Under the pieces are notes generated by a model, which searched no databases, was not told the DNA's origin, and worked only from the letters and a program-made list of their open reading frames with translations. A stretch of DNA of 64,000 bases from assembly GCA_002381805.1 (NCBI GenBank), contig DFXZ01000014.1:1-64000 (forward strand). Direction: 5' to 3'. This DNA comes from Bdellovibrio sp. UBA4095 (GTDB taxonomy: Bacteria > Bdellovibrionota > Bdellovibrionia > Bdellovibrionales > Bdellovibrionaceae). Each line of letters opens with the position of its first letter. The stretch's first letter is position 1. Shown here piece by piece: positions 1 through 8,736 of this stretch. Made by a program: the position numbers and the translations under genes.

Positions 1-97
1 GATCGGTTTTGCGGCGGAAGGACCCATGGGAGACGATGATGTCCCGAGATTCAGACGAGGAGTTTTGGCGCTGACAATAAGGGCAGGATACAGACAT
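1..97 (-). CDS. Partial zinc-ribbon protein, N-terminus only
   Basis: An open frame runs leftward from an ATG at 97 off the window edge, giving 32 residues. It has a CPYC pair at residues 5-8, followed by a short His/Gly and Arg-rich stretch (HGSFRRK). This resembles the first half of a zinc ribbon such as those at the N-terminus of some transposases (InsA-like) and regulators. The second Cys pair would lie outside the window. No clear ribosome-binding site precedes the ATG; a strong hairpin sits there instead. NrdR was considered but its signature does not match. Function is not assigned. Confidence 0.4.
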   Translation of the reverse strand, partial: MSVSCPYCQRQNSSSESRDIIVSHGSFRRKTD

Positions 98-100
98 AGT

Positions 101-126
101 GCAAGGGACTTACGCAAGTCCCTTGC
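101..126. other. Perfect 11-bp hairpin in leader or terminator position
   Basis: Arms GCAAGGGACTT (101-111) and AAGTCCCTTGC (116-126) are exact inverse complements around a 4-nt loop. On the minus strand the hairpin lies just after the stop of the 137-1198 gene and 3 nt before the ATG at 97. Neither side carries a T-run, so it is not a classical Rho-independent terminator. It could be an attenuating or occluding leader structure for the leftward gene. Confidence 0.6.
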
Positions 127-136
127 CAGCAACAAT

Positions 137-1198
137 TTAAGGTTCCAGTTTTTGGTTGACTTGTAGCAGAGGATCCAAAGCTAAATCCACCACCACCGGA
201 AAATGATCCGAAGGATTCTCCGCACGCAAGTCATAGGTCTCCGGCAGAGGTTTTTCTTGTCCACCGCGATCTCGATAACGATACACCCGAGCGGACTTAA
301 CTGACTCCACCAGCATCTCGTTTAAAAAGAAAGCATCCATTTCATGGGCTTGAACATGTCGCCCCCGCGGATGGAACGTATGAGTTGAACGGTCCAAGCT
401 ATTTCTTTCGGTAGGACTAACATCAAAGGCATCCACGAAATCAGTACGCAAAGGACGGAGCTCCGGGCCAGTGCCGACGTTGGTATTAAAATCCCCGGCT
501 ACAACTATCGGAGTATTATCACCAAAGCGTTGCTTATAAGCCTGAGTAATATAGGCAATCGCCTCGATTTGGGCTGTGCGCAGCTTTAAGGATTCGGGAT
601 CCCCAGGTCTATCTCTTTTGGATTTTCCGTGGTTACCAAATATGACCAATGAAGGACGACTCAGTTCTGTTTCGCGAATGATCAAAGCCGGCAAATCGCG
701 AGAGAAAATAACTTCCTCAATATTCTTAACAGGATCAATCCATTTGAAATCTTTATGGCTTTGCAATTCAACCGATACGGCCAAGTCTTTCTTTACGAGA
801 AACCCAACATTGATACCCCGGCCGTCATTGCCTTCCATCAAGAAGGTATCATAGCGTTCCTTCAGGAAATCGCGATTGAAAGTCTCTAGAGCGCTTTGAC
901 TTTGAACTTCTTGAACAACCAAAATATCTGGTCGCTGATCAAGAATAACTTCGGCAATGCCTTGGACTTTGTCCGGTGACTTTAATTGGACTTTGCTTCC
1001 ACCAGCTTCAATATAGAAATTCTCGAGGTTATAAGTCATTAAACGCAATCGAGGAAGGTCACGTAAATAGCGAGTGACCCTGATTTGTGTAAATAGGTCA
1101 GAGCACTGGGCCGCGGAAGCGAAGCTCAGTTCAGCTGAAAATAACAATAGTATCAAAATGAGAATTGTTTTCACACGCTGAAACGCCCCCACTACCAT
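137..1198 (-). CDS. Secreted endonuclease/exonuclease/phosphatase family protein
   Basis: 353 residues with an N-terminal signal peptide (hydrophobic run about residues 11-28). The family signature is visible in order: an Asn in YNLEN, a metal-binding Glu in VQEVQ, a His in GNHGK, GDFN, and a terminal SDHFP. These are the catalytic residues of the DNase I/exonuclease III/phosphodiesterase fold, which hydrolyses phosphodiesters in nucleic acids or inositol phosphates. The signal peptide puts it in the periplasm or outside. A predator could use a secreted nuclease on prey DNA, but that role is inference and the substrate cannot be read from sequence. Start ATG 1198 has AAGGAG six bases upstream. 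Confidence 0.8.
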   Translation of the reverse strand: MVVGAFQRVKTILILILLLFSAELSFASAAQCSDLFTQIRVTRYLRDLPRLRLMTYNLENFYIEAGGSKVQLKSPDKVQGIAEVILDQRPDILVVQEVQSQSALETFNRDFLKERYDTFLMEGNDGRGINVGFLVKKDLAVSVELQSHKDFKWIDPVKNIEEVIFSRDLPALIIRETELSRPSLVIFGNHGKSKRDRPGDPESLKLRTAQIEAIAYITQAYKQRFGDNTPIVVAGDFNTNVGTGPELRPLRTDFVDAFDVSPTERNSLDRSTHTFHPRGRHVQAHEMDAFFLNEMLVESVKSARVYRYRDRGGQEKPLPETYDLRAENPSDHFPVVVDLALDPLLQVNQKLEP

Positions 1199-1263
1199 CG
1201 ATTGCTCCTTGCTGAGTTTGCATTGACTTAATTAGCAATGCCAATGCCACCTAAGATCAAATG

Positions 1264-1291
1264 GGGGGCCTAATGAGCCCCCTAGGCCCCC
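1264..1291. repeat. GC-rich inverted repeat between divergent genes
   Basis: Arms GGGGGCCTA (1264-1272) and TAGGCCCCC (1283-1291) are exact inverse complements with a 10-nt loop. It lies in the 250-bp region between the leftward gene at 1198 and the rightward gene at 1449. There is no T-run. It could be a protein-binding site or an RNA hairpin in the leader of either gene. Confidence 0.5.
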
Positions 1292-1448
1292 TCATAAGCC
1301 ATACAAGTGACGTCATAGGGCAGCGAGACCGCTGAAACAACCAACCATAATGCTCGATTAATAGGCAATAAGAGCACGCTCATCTTTGACGCCTTGAACC
1401 CGAGCGATTTGATACTTTTTCTAAGTCGAGTTTTCCGTCGAGATATGA

Positions 1449-3839
1449 TTGATTAGAGGCGTGAAAGTTATCTCTTTAGATGTCAGACAATTTGCTCTCC
1501 CCTGTCCTCGTCGTGGCAGCATTGAAAGTCACTCGGGATATGGAATGCCTCCTTTGAGTGGACAGGAAATTCACGTCGCTGTTCAACGTCGCAGACAAAA
1601 AGAGGTTGGAAGCTACATCCCTGAAAAAAGCATGAGCTGGGTCTTTCAAGCAGATCGCTATGAATTCAAGATCTCCGGTCGAGCTGACGGATTTACAGAT
1701 GAACCGCTACAAATTGAGGAGATCAAAACTGCGTTTGATATCGATGAGTTGTGGCGAAAATTAAAAAATGACAAAGACCACCCCTACATCTGGCAGATTC
1801 GTAGTTACGGCTACTTTCACTACAAAGCCACGGGCAAAGTGCCATCTTTAAATATGCATTTGGTTTCGTCGCGCAATTTTAAATCGTTGGATCTGAAAAT
1901 CGAACTTGATATTCCTCATTATGAGCTCTGGCTGGCGCTCCGCCTTGAAGAGCTTGTCGAAGAAACCAAACAGAAAGAAAAACTCTTTAATCATCGTCAA
2001 AAAATTGCCAAAGAACTTAGCTTTCCCTTTGCTCAGCCCCGCCCAGGTCAGAGAGAACTTATCGAAGTCATCGAGTCACAAGTCGCGAACGAAAGTCCTT
2101 TGTTGGTGCAAGCACCCACTGGGCTCGGGAAAACCATCGGCGTCCTTTATCCTAATCTTAAAGACTCTTTGGCTCGCGGCCAAAAAACTGTCTATGTCAC
2201 TCCTAAAAACTCTCAGCATGTTGTCGCAGAGGAAGCAGTAGAAAAACTGCAAGATCAGGGATGCAAGATCCGCTCTCTTACGTTAACCGCAAAAAGTAAA
2301 ATGTGTCTGAAAGCAGAGACTCTGTGTAACCCCGGATATTGTGAATACGCTAGGGACTATTACACCAAAGTCGCAGAACACCAGTTACTTGATAAAATTA
2401 ATCGAAAACGAAAGCTGACTCACGAAAAGCTAGTGGAAATGGGACAAGAATATCAGGTCTGTCCTTTTGAACTTTCAGTTGAGGCCATTGAACGAGCCGA
2501 TGTTGTTATTGGCGACTATAACTATGCTTTTTCTCCTCGCAGTCTTTTAAGTCGCCTTTCGGAGCCGCTCTTAGAGAGCGACGAGAAACCCAACATGGTC
2601 ATTGATGAGGCACACAACCTTCCAAGCCGAGCGCAGGACTATTTTTCGCCATCACTGAGCGTCCAAGACTTGGAGTTGCTCGAAAAGGATTTCGTTCAGT
2701 TGCCACCGGCTATTTCCTTTCAGGCAAGTCCACTGCTTCGCAAAGCAAAGTCACTGATTCAAGACTATGGCAAAGATGGAGGTTCTCGGAAAATCGAGAT
2801 CGCGATGGAGCCTTTTTTGGATCTAGAGCGCTCCATTCGCGCTCTGACGACGGAGTATCTGGAAAGCGACAGTGAAATTATCACTCGCGACCCCATGCTT
2901 CGGTTGATGAATATGTGGAGCGATTTTATTGCCGCATTGGAATACCGTGGCCCCGAGTTCTTCACGACATATCAAAATAGCCGATTCAGTGAAATGTTAA
3001 AAGTGACTTGTTGTGATGCTTCGGAACAGCTCAAGCAAGCTTATACTAAATTTAAAAATGTCGTCGCTTTTTCGGCGACGCTGAAACCCTTTACTTATTA
3101 TCAGGAACTTTTGGGCTTTCCAAAAGATTGCAAGACTGTCGAGTTCCAATCACCCTTTAAAGTTGAGAACCGTCGTCTGCTTATTATCCCGCAAATTTCG
3201 ACAAAGTATAGCGATCGTCATGTCAGTGCCGCGAAAGTCGCAGAGGTTCTTTCTCGCGTGACCCAGGTGAAGTCGGGAAATTACATGGCGCTTTTCCCCA
3301 GTTTTGAATTCTTAGCCCAAGTGGAAAAGCACCTGAACCTGCCCCATCTGCGAGTGCTCCGTCAAGAAAGGGATATGAAACAACTTGAGGTGCAGTTCTA
3401 TCTGGAAGAAATGAAAGCCGCAAACGACCCTATTCTTTTGCTAGGTGTGCAAGGAGGCGTTTTTTCTGAAGGTGTCGACTTTCCCGGCAAGATGCTTATT
3501 GGAACATTTGTGATCGGCCCCGCACTGCCCAGCTTCGATTTCGAGCGCGAACAGATTCGACACTACTTTGATCAGCGCTACGGAAAAGAAAATGGTTTCA
3601 ATTACACTTATGTCTATCCGGCAATGGCCAAAGCCATTCAGTCCGCTGGCAGAGTGATCCGCTCTGAAACCGATCAAGGGGTGATCATTCTAGTGGATTC
3701 ACGCTTTTTGAATCCGACTTACGCTGAAGCTATGCCGGAAGGTTGGTTCGAAGAAAGCCCCCGGGAACTCGTCTCGCAAAAAATTATTGCAGATCTTGAA
3801 CACTTTTGGCGAAGCTGCGAGACCGCAACATGCAACTAA
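1449..3839 (+). CDS. PD-(D/E)XK nuclease-like domain plus XPD/DinG-type Fe-S helicase
   Basis: 796 residues from TTG 1449; GTG 1461 is an alternative, but its AGAGG lies only one base upstream. Residues 60-125 carry a RecB/Cas4-type nuclease core: Asp80, Glu91-Ile-Lys93 and a Gln116-x3-Tyr120 tail. The helicase follows: Walker A APTGLGKT near 222-229, a cluster of cysteines (MCLK, LCNPGYC, VCPF) where XPD-type enzymes bind a 4Fe-4S cluster, Walker B VIDEAH, and motif VI QSAGRVIR near the C-terminus. It is therefore probably a 5'-3' superfamily 2 DNA helicase with an attached nuclease-like domain, acting in repair or recombination. The next gene begins inside its 3' end, so the two are translationally coupled. 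Confidence 0.85.
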   Translation: MIRGVKVISLDVRQFALPCPRRGSIESHSGYGMPPLSGQEIHVAVQRRRQKEVGSYIPEKSMSWVFQADRYEFKISGRADGFTDEPLQIEEIKTAFDIDELWRKLKNDKDHPYIWQIRSYGYFHYKATGKVPSLNMHLVSSRNFKSLDLKIELDIPHYELWLALRLEELVEETKQKEKLFNHRQKIAKELSFPFAQPRPGQRELIEVIESQVANESPLLVQAPTGLGKTIGVLYPNLKDSLARGQKTVYVTPKNSQHVVAEEAVEKLQDQGCKIRSLTLTAKSKMCLKAETLCNPGYCEYARDYYTKVAEHQLLDKINRKRKLTHEKLVEMGQEYQVCPFELSVEAIERADVVIGDYNYAFSPRSLLSRLSEPLLESDEKPNMVIDEAHNLPSRAQDYFSPSLSVQDLELLEKDFVQLPPAISFQASPLLRKAKSLIQDYGKDGGSRKIEIAMEPFLDLERSIRALTTEYLESDSEIITRDPMLRLMNMWSDFIAALEYRGPEFFTTYQNSRFSEMLKVTCCDASEQLKQAYTKFKNVVAFSATLKPFTYYQELLGFPKDCKTVEFQSPFKVENRRLLIIPQISTKYSDRHVSAAKVAEVLSRVTQVKSGNYMALFPSFEFLAQVEKHLNLPHLRVLRQERDMKQLEVQFYLEEMKAANDPILLLGVQGGVFSEGVDFPGKMLIGTFVIGPALPSFDFEREQIRHYFDQRYGKENGFNYTYVYPAMAKAIQSAGRVIRSETDQGVIILVDSRFLNPTYAEAMPEGWFEESPRELVSQKIIADLEHFWRSCETATCN

Positions 3840-5461
3840 AAGATTTACCGGTCTTCTTTTTTGATCTGCAAACCACGGGGGCGCGACCTGGAGCTGCGGA
3901 TATTCTTGAGGTCGCATGGTCCTTGTCAAACTCGCAAGAAGTAAAAAGCTTTATCGCCAAGCAAGACGAAGACAAACCAGTCCCACGCCGGATCCTGAGC
4001 CTCACCGGCTTAAAAGTTGCCGATCTTGAACAAGCTCACCCCTTGGAAGATATATTTTCCAAACTCTACTCAGAAATAGCAGATCATTCGGCTGTGATTC
4101 ATTTCGCACAGTTTGAAAAGCCTTTTCTAATGGCAGCTTTTGAAAAGCTACAACGCCCGGCATTTCCTATACTTTGTACTCACGAGATAGCAAAACGGTT
4201 GTTTCCAAACTTGCCTGCGCGTGGAATTAAAGGACTTGCAGGTTACTTTGGCCACCCATCGGGTGAATTCAAGCGCGGCGCCTGTCATGTTGAAGCCACT
4301 CAAGTTATCTGGAAAAATCTAATCCTGGAGCTCGAGAAGAAAGAGATTACCACCTATGACTCTTTACAGATCTGGTTGTCAGCAGAGACGCCCAAAAAGA
4401 GAACAAAATACGAATACCCTCTGCCCAAAGAAAAACGTCTGAGCTTACCAAAGGTGCCTGGTGTTTACAGATATCTATCGCAATGGGGTGAGATTCTCTA
4501 TGTCGGAAAAGCAACTTCTTTGCACGATCGAGTGAACAGCTATTTCCGCGGGCAAAAAGGCCGAGATTCTTTTAAACTCGAGATGCTGACACAGGCATAT
4601 GACTTGATAGTCACCCCTTGCAAGACCCCGCTGGAGTCTGCACTTTTAGAGACTGATGAAATTAAAAAGTACAATCCGCGCTACAATATCAGTTTAAAGG
4701 CTGGGGAAAGAAATTTGTACTTCTTTAGCCGTGATTTTCTTTCAATGAAAACCGAGCAGGACGAAAATCATCCGATCGGTCCATTCGGAAATGCTCTGAT
4801 CTTTGATTCGATTCTTAAACTCAATGAGTCTTTACGCTCTGATTCAACCGAATTTAATCCAGAAATATTTTTTGAGCCCCTGGATGCATCTCTACTAAAA
4901 GAGGGATTTGAGTTGTTCTGTCAGCAACATCAAGTTTCTCTGGAGACATTTAAATCCGTGCGCTCGATCCTTGCATTGGGACTTCTTTTTGTAAAAAACA
5001 GCGACGATGAAACATTTGACGACAGTCTTGAGGGGGTAGAAACAGAAATGTCTGATGAACTCCCCCCTGAAGAGGTTGGATCTGCACCGTCAGATTCCGA
5101 AGTTTTGATAGAAAACGAAGCTTCAGAAGAAGTCATCGAATTGACGGCACAGGATATTGCAGAGAAATTCGAGCGACATTTTCAACGAGCAGGACTGGCC
5201 TACCTGCGAGCGCGAAAGCTGACTCGACTGATGAATGCCGACATCGATTACCAGATAAAGAACAAAGTTTTTTCTCTGCGCTTCAGGGACGGATATTTCA
5301 TAGAGGAATCACCCATTGAGACTCCTAACAAGTTCATCCCTTGGCAGGGGCACTCCGTAAATACTTACGACCGAATGGCCGTACTACTTTCCGAACTTGA
5401 TAAATTACACTCCCGCGGTGGTTTCTATCTGATCAAGCGCGCGAACTCGAGCGCACTTTGA
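3830..5461 (+). CDS. DnaQ-like exonuclease fold fused to GIY-YIG nuclease
   Basis: About 543 residues from ATG 3830, which overlaps the preceding helicase stop by 10 bp; an in-frame TTG at 3806 is an alternative. Residues 7-180 follow the DEDDh exonuclease fold, but the ligands are altered: the first motif reads FDLQTTG (Gln14 for Glu), the second HFAQFE (Glu for Asp), and the third HVEATQ lacks the final Asp. After a linker comes a UvrC/Cho-type GIY-YIG domain: GVY, YVGKA, an Arg in HDRVNSYF, and a Glu in ESALLE before KKYNPRYN. So the GIY-YIG nuclease looks active while the exonuclease fold is probably a binding module. An acidic linker follows around residues 400-450. The helicase partner suggests structure-specific DNA incision during repair. 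Confidence 0.8.
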   Translation: MQLKDLPVFFFDLQTTGARPGAADILEVAWSLSNSQEVKSFIAKQDEDKPVPRRILSLTGLKVADLEQAHPLEDIFSKLYSEIADHSAVIHFAQFEKPFLMAAFEKLQRPAFPILCTHEIAKRLFPNLPARGIKGLAGYFGHPSGEFKRGACHVEATQVIWKNLILELEKKEITTYDSLQIWLSAETPKKRTKYEYPLPKEKRLSLPKVPGVYRYLSQWGEILYVGKATSLHDRVNSYFRGQKGRDSFKLEMLTQAYDLIVTPCKTPLESALLETDEIKKYNPRYNISLKAGERNLYFFSRDFLSMKTEQDENHPIGPFGNALIFDSILKLNESLRSDSTEFNPEIFFEPLDASLLKEGFELFCQQHQVSLETFKSVRSILALGLLFVKNSDDETFDDSLEGVETEMSDELPPEEVGSAPSDSEVLIENEASEEVIELTAQDIAEKFERHFQRAGLAYLRARKLTRLMNADIDYQIKNKVFSLRFRDGYFIEESPIETPNKFIPWQGHSVNTYDRMAVLLSELDKLHSRGGFYLIKRANSSAL

Positions 5462-7041
5462 TGAGCCGTCTCGAAACAAGGATTCGCCCAATTGTCCTGG
5501 TTTGCAAAATGCACCACCCCGTGAAGATTCTCTGAGGCTTTCTGCGGAATTCCAGAATTTAGCAAACCGACTCGAGCTAATGGCAGGGCATGACCCCAAC
5601 GAGTCAGGCGAACACCATGGATGTCTGCGGAACTCAAATTCATACTTTCTAGCACCGGTGCTACGTCTTGCAAATATCGAGATTTGTATTTGTCATGAGA
5701 TCCAGGATTAAAAAGGAACTGTCGGGCTCCGTCGTAAGGAATACCGTGATAAAGCGTCAAAACGCTGTGATCGACTTTATCGTTTTGCGCCCACGTTCCA
5801 TAGCATATATCAGTAAAACTGCGATGACCTTTACGGGCCGCTGTAGGAGACGGAGGCACCTTTCCTTCTAAGCAGTAAAGTTCATAGCTGGGGCTCTTAA
5901 AGCTTTTTTTGGTAAGAATATTTCCAACAAGATAGGCTCTGTAGGGAATTTCTCGAATTGCCTCGCTTTGATCCGCAGGCATTTGGGGCAACAAACGTCT
6001 TGCCACAAATTTTTGACAGGCCATCACGACTTTTTTGGCCCGTATTTTTTTAATGGCACCAAATGAATCTTCGTAAAGAACCAATGCCGAATCGCCGTCA
6101 ACGGTCACGCGTAAAACGGTACATCCTGCACGCAAAGCTTGGGTCCCAGCGGCATCACGCACTCGCTGAGCCATGGCCTGAGCCACATAGGAGTTTCCGC
6201 CAGGGAACGCCATTAATTGGCCAGTCTCAGCACAAATAAACCCAAGATACTGGTAGGCAGATAGTTCATCTGTTGAGCCGCAGAACGAGCTCCAGCCATA
6301 TAGCTGGAAGTATTCCTGCAAATGCGGATGAATTTCGCCAAACTCGCGAACCAGCCACTGCTCAAAGGTCAGATTATCCAAAGATTGAATTTCACTACCT
6401 GCAAAGGAAAAGTTCAGATCATTACCAATTTCATTAAGACGCTTAAATATTTTAGCGAACTGTTCCTGAGCTGCCGGATCCGTTGCTCCACTCCAAAAGG
6501 GAGTGGCAAATTTTTGATTGTAAAGCACAGTCGTATGATCTGAAGACTCTCTACGTGCCCGATCCCATATGCCAAGCCCAGTTAGCAACTGGCCTAAATG
6601 AGACTTTTGATCTGGCTCTACTAAATAGGCGGCACCAGTCGCATACATTGAATTTTTATAAAGCTCCCCTTTTGAATTGCCGCCAAGACGCAGATCCATT
6701 TCCAAGAGAGCAATCTTTTTATCGCGAAGATAATAAGCCGAACACAACCCCGCTATTCCGCCGCCAATTATCGCAACGTCGAGGTCTTCCGAAGGATTCG
6801 CGGGTTCTCCGCCTTTTTTTTCAATGTAGCCGTCAATATTCCAAAGCGCATCATGAGGACGATTAATGTCATCTCCATTAAAATCAAGGCTATTGTTTTC
6901 GGTGCTCCTTAAGCGAGCAATGGGCCAATCATCAACGATGTTATTTTGAACCCAAGAAGATCCTTGAGCTAAGCTTTTTCCGGAAAATGAAGATAGGGCC
7001 GCCACAGAAAACGTTGTCTTTAGGAAGTCTCGTCTTTGCAT
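5425..7041 (-). CDS. Tat-exported FAD-dependent amine-oxidase-type flavoprotein
   Basis: 538 residues from ATG 7041, chosen because it begins a twin-arginine signal (MQRRDFLK followed by a hydrophobic run ending SLAQG). The dinucleotide-binding motif is VAIIGGGIAGL, with the ribose-binding acidic residue in LLEMD about 25 residues on and GGNSKGE after it, as in flavin amine oxidases and protoporphyrinogen-oxidase-like enzymes. It is expected to fold with FAD in the cytoplasm and then be exported to the periplasm; the substrate is unknown. Its 3' end is convergent with the GIY-YIG gene and overlaps that reading frame by 37 bp. Confidence 0.8.
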   Translation of the reverse strand: MQRRDFLKTTFSVAALSSFSGKSLAQGSSWVQNNIVDDWPIARLRSTENNSLDFNGDDINRPHDALWNIDGYIEKKGGEPANPSEDLDVAIIGGGIAGLCSAYYLRDKKIALLEMDLRLGGNSKGELYKNSMYATGAAYLVEPDQKSHLGQLLTGLGIWDRARRESSDHTTVLYNQKFATPFWSGATDPAAQEQFAKIFKRLNEIGNDLNFSFAGSEIQSLDNLTFEQWLVREFGEIHPHLQEYFQLYGWSSFCGSTDELSAYQYLGFICAETGQLMAFPGGNSYVAQAMAQRVRDAAGTQALRAGCTVLRVTVDGDSALVLYEDSFGAIKKIRAKKVVMACQKFVARRLLPQMPADQSEAIREIPYRAYLVGNILTKKSFKSPSYELYCLEGKVPPSPTAARKGHRSFTDICYGTWAQNDKVDHSVLTLYHGIPYDGARQFLFNPGSHDKYKSRYLQDVAPVLESMNLSSADIHGVRLTRWGHALPLARVGLLNSGIPQKASENLHGVVHFANQDNWANPCFETAHQSALEFARLIR

Positions 7042-7120
7042 GGCGATTTTAATAGAATTATCTTGGAAAACAAACAAGGGGGGCTGTCAAAACTCATGTT
7101 AATGAAAAGGAATTGAGAGT

Positions 7121-8551
7121 CTACGGGCAAAGCTGAACGTCTTCGCCGCCTTGACACCCCAAGGCCTTCTTAATCTGCGGATTGGCGAGAAGAATACGGT
7201 TCATCCTGCGAGATGGCGAAAGATGATGAAGGCTCTCTTCACCTGTGGCCAAAAAACGCTGGATGTCCTCGGCAGACAGACACTTTTTAGCTGACTTTAA
7301 GCTATTGAGCAGATTTTGACGAATATTTCTGCATGAGGTCCCCCAAAAGACAGCTTGTGATGAAAAAGCATATTCACGAGCCTTGGAAGCCTCTTGGATT
7401 TTTTGCAGCTTCTCTGCCAGAACCTCTGAGGCGATCCAATCTGCAAATGATTCGCAGATATGACCTCGCCCCGTCAGTTGAGGGCACGCTTTGAATTCAT
7501 CATACTGGGTCTGGATAGTTTTTTTTCGCTCCCTATTTTCCGCGACTATCGAATCCAAATCTTGCATACCCAGTTCTTTCGCCTCTTTTTTAAACTCTTG
7601 CAGCTCTTGATCAGCCTCGCGAATCAAAACTGCTTTACTAGGAATTGCTACTCCGGTTGACTTAGAACCCTGCAAGCAACTGATGACTTTACTGAAAGGA
7701 TTCTTTTTCGACGCCACGGCAGGGAATTCCTTCTTTTGCGACCTTGTGAAGTCATCCATCCAATCCGGAAAAATGGCACCTTGTTTGGAAAAATCCATCG
7801 ATAGATGACAAGGATCAAAGGCGTGAGAGAACTCATGTGCCAGGGTCCAAAACAGCGCTGCTTCCGGATAATTTAAAAATTGCGGACAAATGATGATTGA
7901 ATGATCGCTAGCGCTGTACCAAGCATTTGGCGAATCACAACCTGCACTGGCCAGGTCTCGCAGCGAGCCCTTCATTTGGGGATAGGTCAGCTTCACGGAT
8001 TGGGTTCTTGCAATCATATTGTCGATTTGCGAAGCGTTCGCTTTGGTTCTTATTTTTTTCAAGTAATCCATAAGATGCATGCGCGTCTCATCAAAAACCT
8101 TTCCGGCTCGATCTTGCGCTTTTTGCAAGGTGACTTGATGACGTGCAAGGGAAGCTTTTCCCCCCGCAGCTTCTTCATTGATAAACTTTTCTGGATATGC
8201 AAAGGGATCATCCACTCGTGCCTGAGGAAAAGGCTTCTGCCCACACTGCTCTGCTAATGCCGCAAGCTCAATCATCGCCGAATTCGGAATGCGAAAGCCA
8301 TCTGCATCTTGATACAGATAGAAGTCCTGGGACTTTCGCGATAACTCCGAGCAGTAATTCTCAAAAACGCAAATAGAGGGTTGAGCCTCCTGGCAATCGG
8401 GGTCCTGAAGGCAAGCGCTGCTCTTCATAGCTGACTGAGCTTTAGAAAGCCTGTTCATCATGTGCTCAACTTGTGGCTGCAGCTCTTGAGCCTTTACTGG
8501 AAACAGCTGAAAGAAAAACGCACCCAAGGAAACTAAAAGAATATTTCTCAT
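7121..8551 (-). CDS. Secreted M13-like zinc metallopeptidase
   Basis: 476 residues with a signal peptide (cleavage near VKAQ, about residue 21). The metal site HEFSH is at 239-243, preceded by NAWYSASDHSIIICP (209-223), which parallels the neprilysin (M13) stretch before its HExxH. E367-S-F-A-D371 could supply the third zinc ligand (ExxxD of gluzincins). The spacing to that Glu, about 124 residues, is longer than usual for M13, so this is a distant relative. Multiple cysteines suggest disulfides in the periplasm. A role in digesting prey or remodelling self is inference. Confidence 0.65.
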   Translation of the reverse strand: MRNILLVSLGAFFFQLFPVKAQELQPQVEHMMNRLSKAQSAMKSSACLQDPDCQEAQPSICVFENYCSELSRKSQDFYLYQDADGFRIPNSAMIELAALAEQCGQKPFPQARVDDPFAYPEKFINEEAAGGKASLARHQVTLQKAQDRAGKVFDETRMHLMDYLKKIRTKANASQIDNMIARTQSVKLTYPQMKGSLRDLASAGCDSPNAWYSASDHSIIICPQFLNYPEAALFWTLAHEFSHAFDPCHLSMDFSKQGAIFPDWMDDFTRSQKKEFPAVASKKNPFSKVISCLQGSKSTGVAIPSKAVLIREADQELQEFKKEAKELGMQDLDSIVAENRERKKTIQTQYDEFKACPQLTGRGHICESFADWIASEVLAEKLQKIQEASKAREYAFSSQAVFWGTSCRNIRQNLLNSLKSAKKCLSAEDIQRFLATGEESLHHLSPSRRMNRILLANPQIKKALGCQGGEDVQLCP

Positions 8552-8736
8552 ATTCGAAGTTTACAGATTTTTGTTTGCACGCTCGAGATAAATATGAGGT
8601 GAATTCTTGATACTTGCCTTTCGTCCGATGCCCTGGCTGCGAAGTCATCGTACAACCTTTAGACAGCAGCAGAATTTTTTTCTCAAACCTATTTGGAGTC
8701 CCAAGAATAACCTGTAGATATGCTAAAAATTGTCAC

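Noticed and set aside
1..97. NrdR, because a zinc ribbon begins the leftward gene
   Set aside because: The residues after the first Cys pair do not match the NrdR signature.
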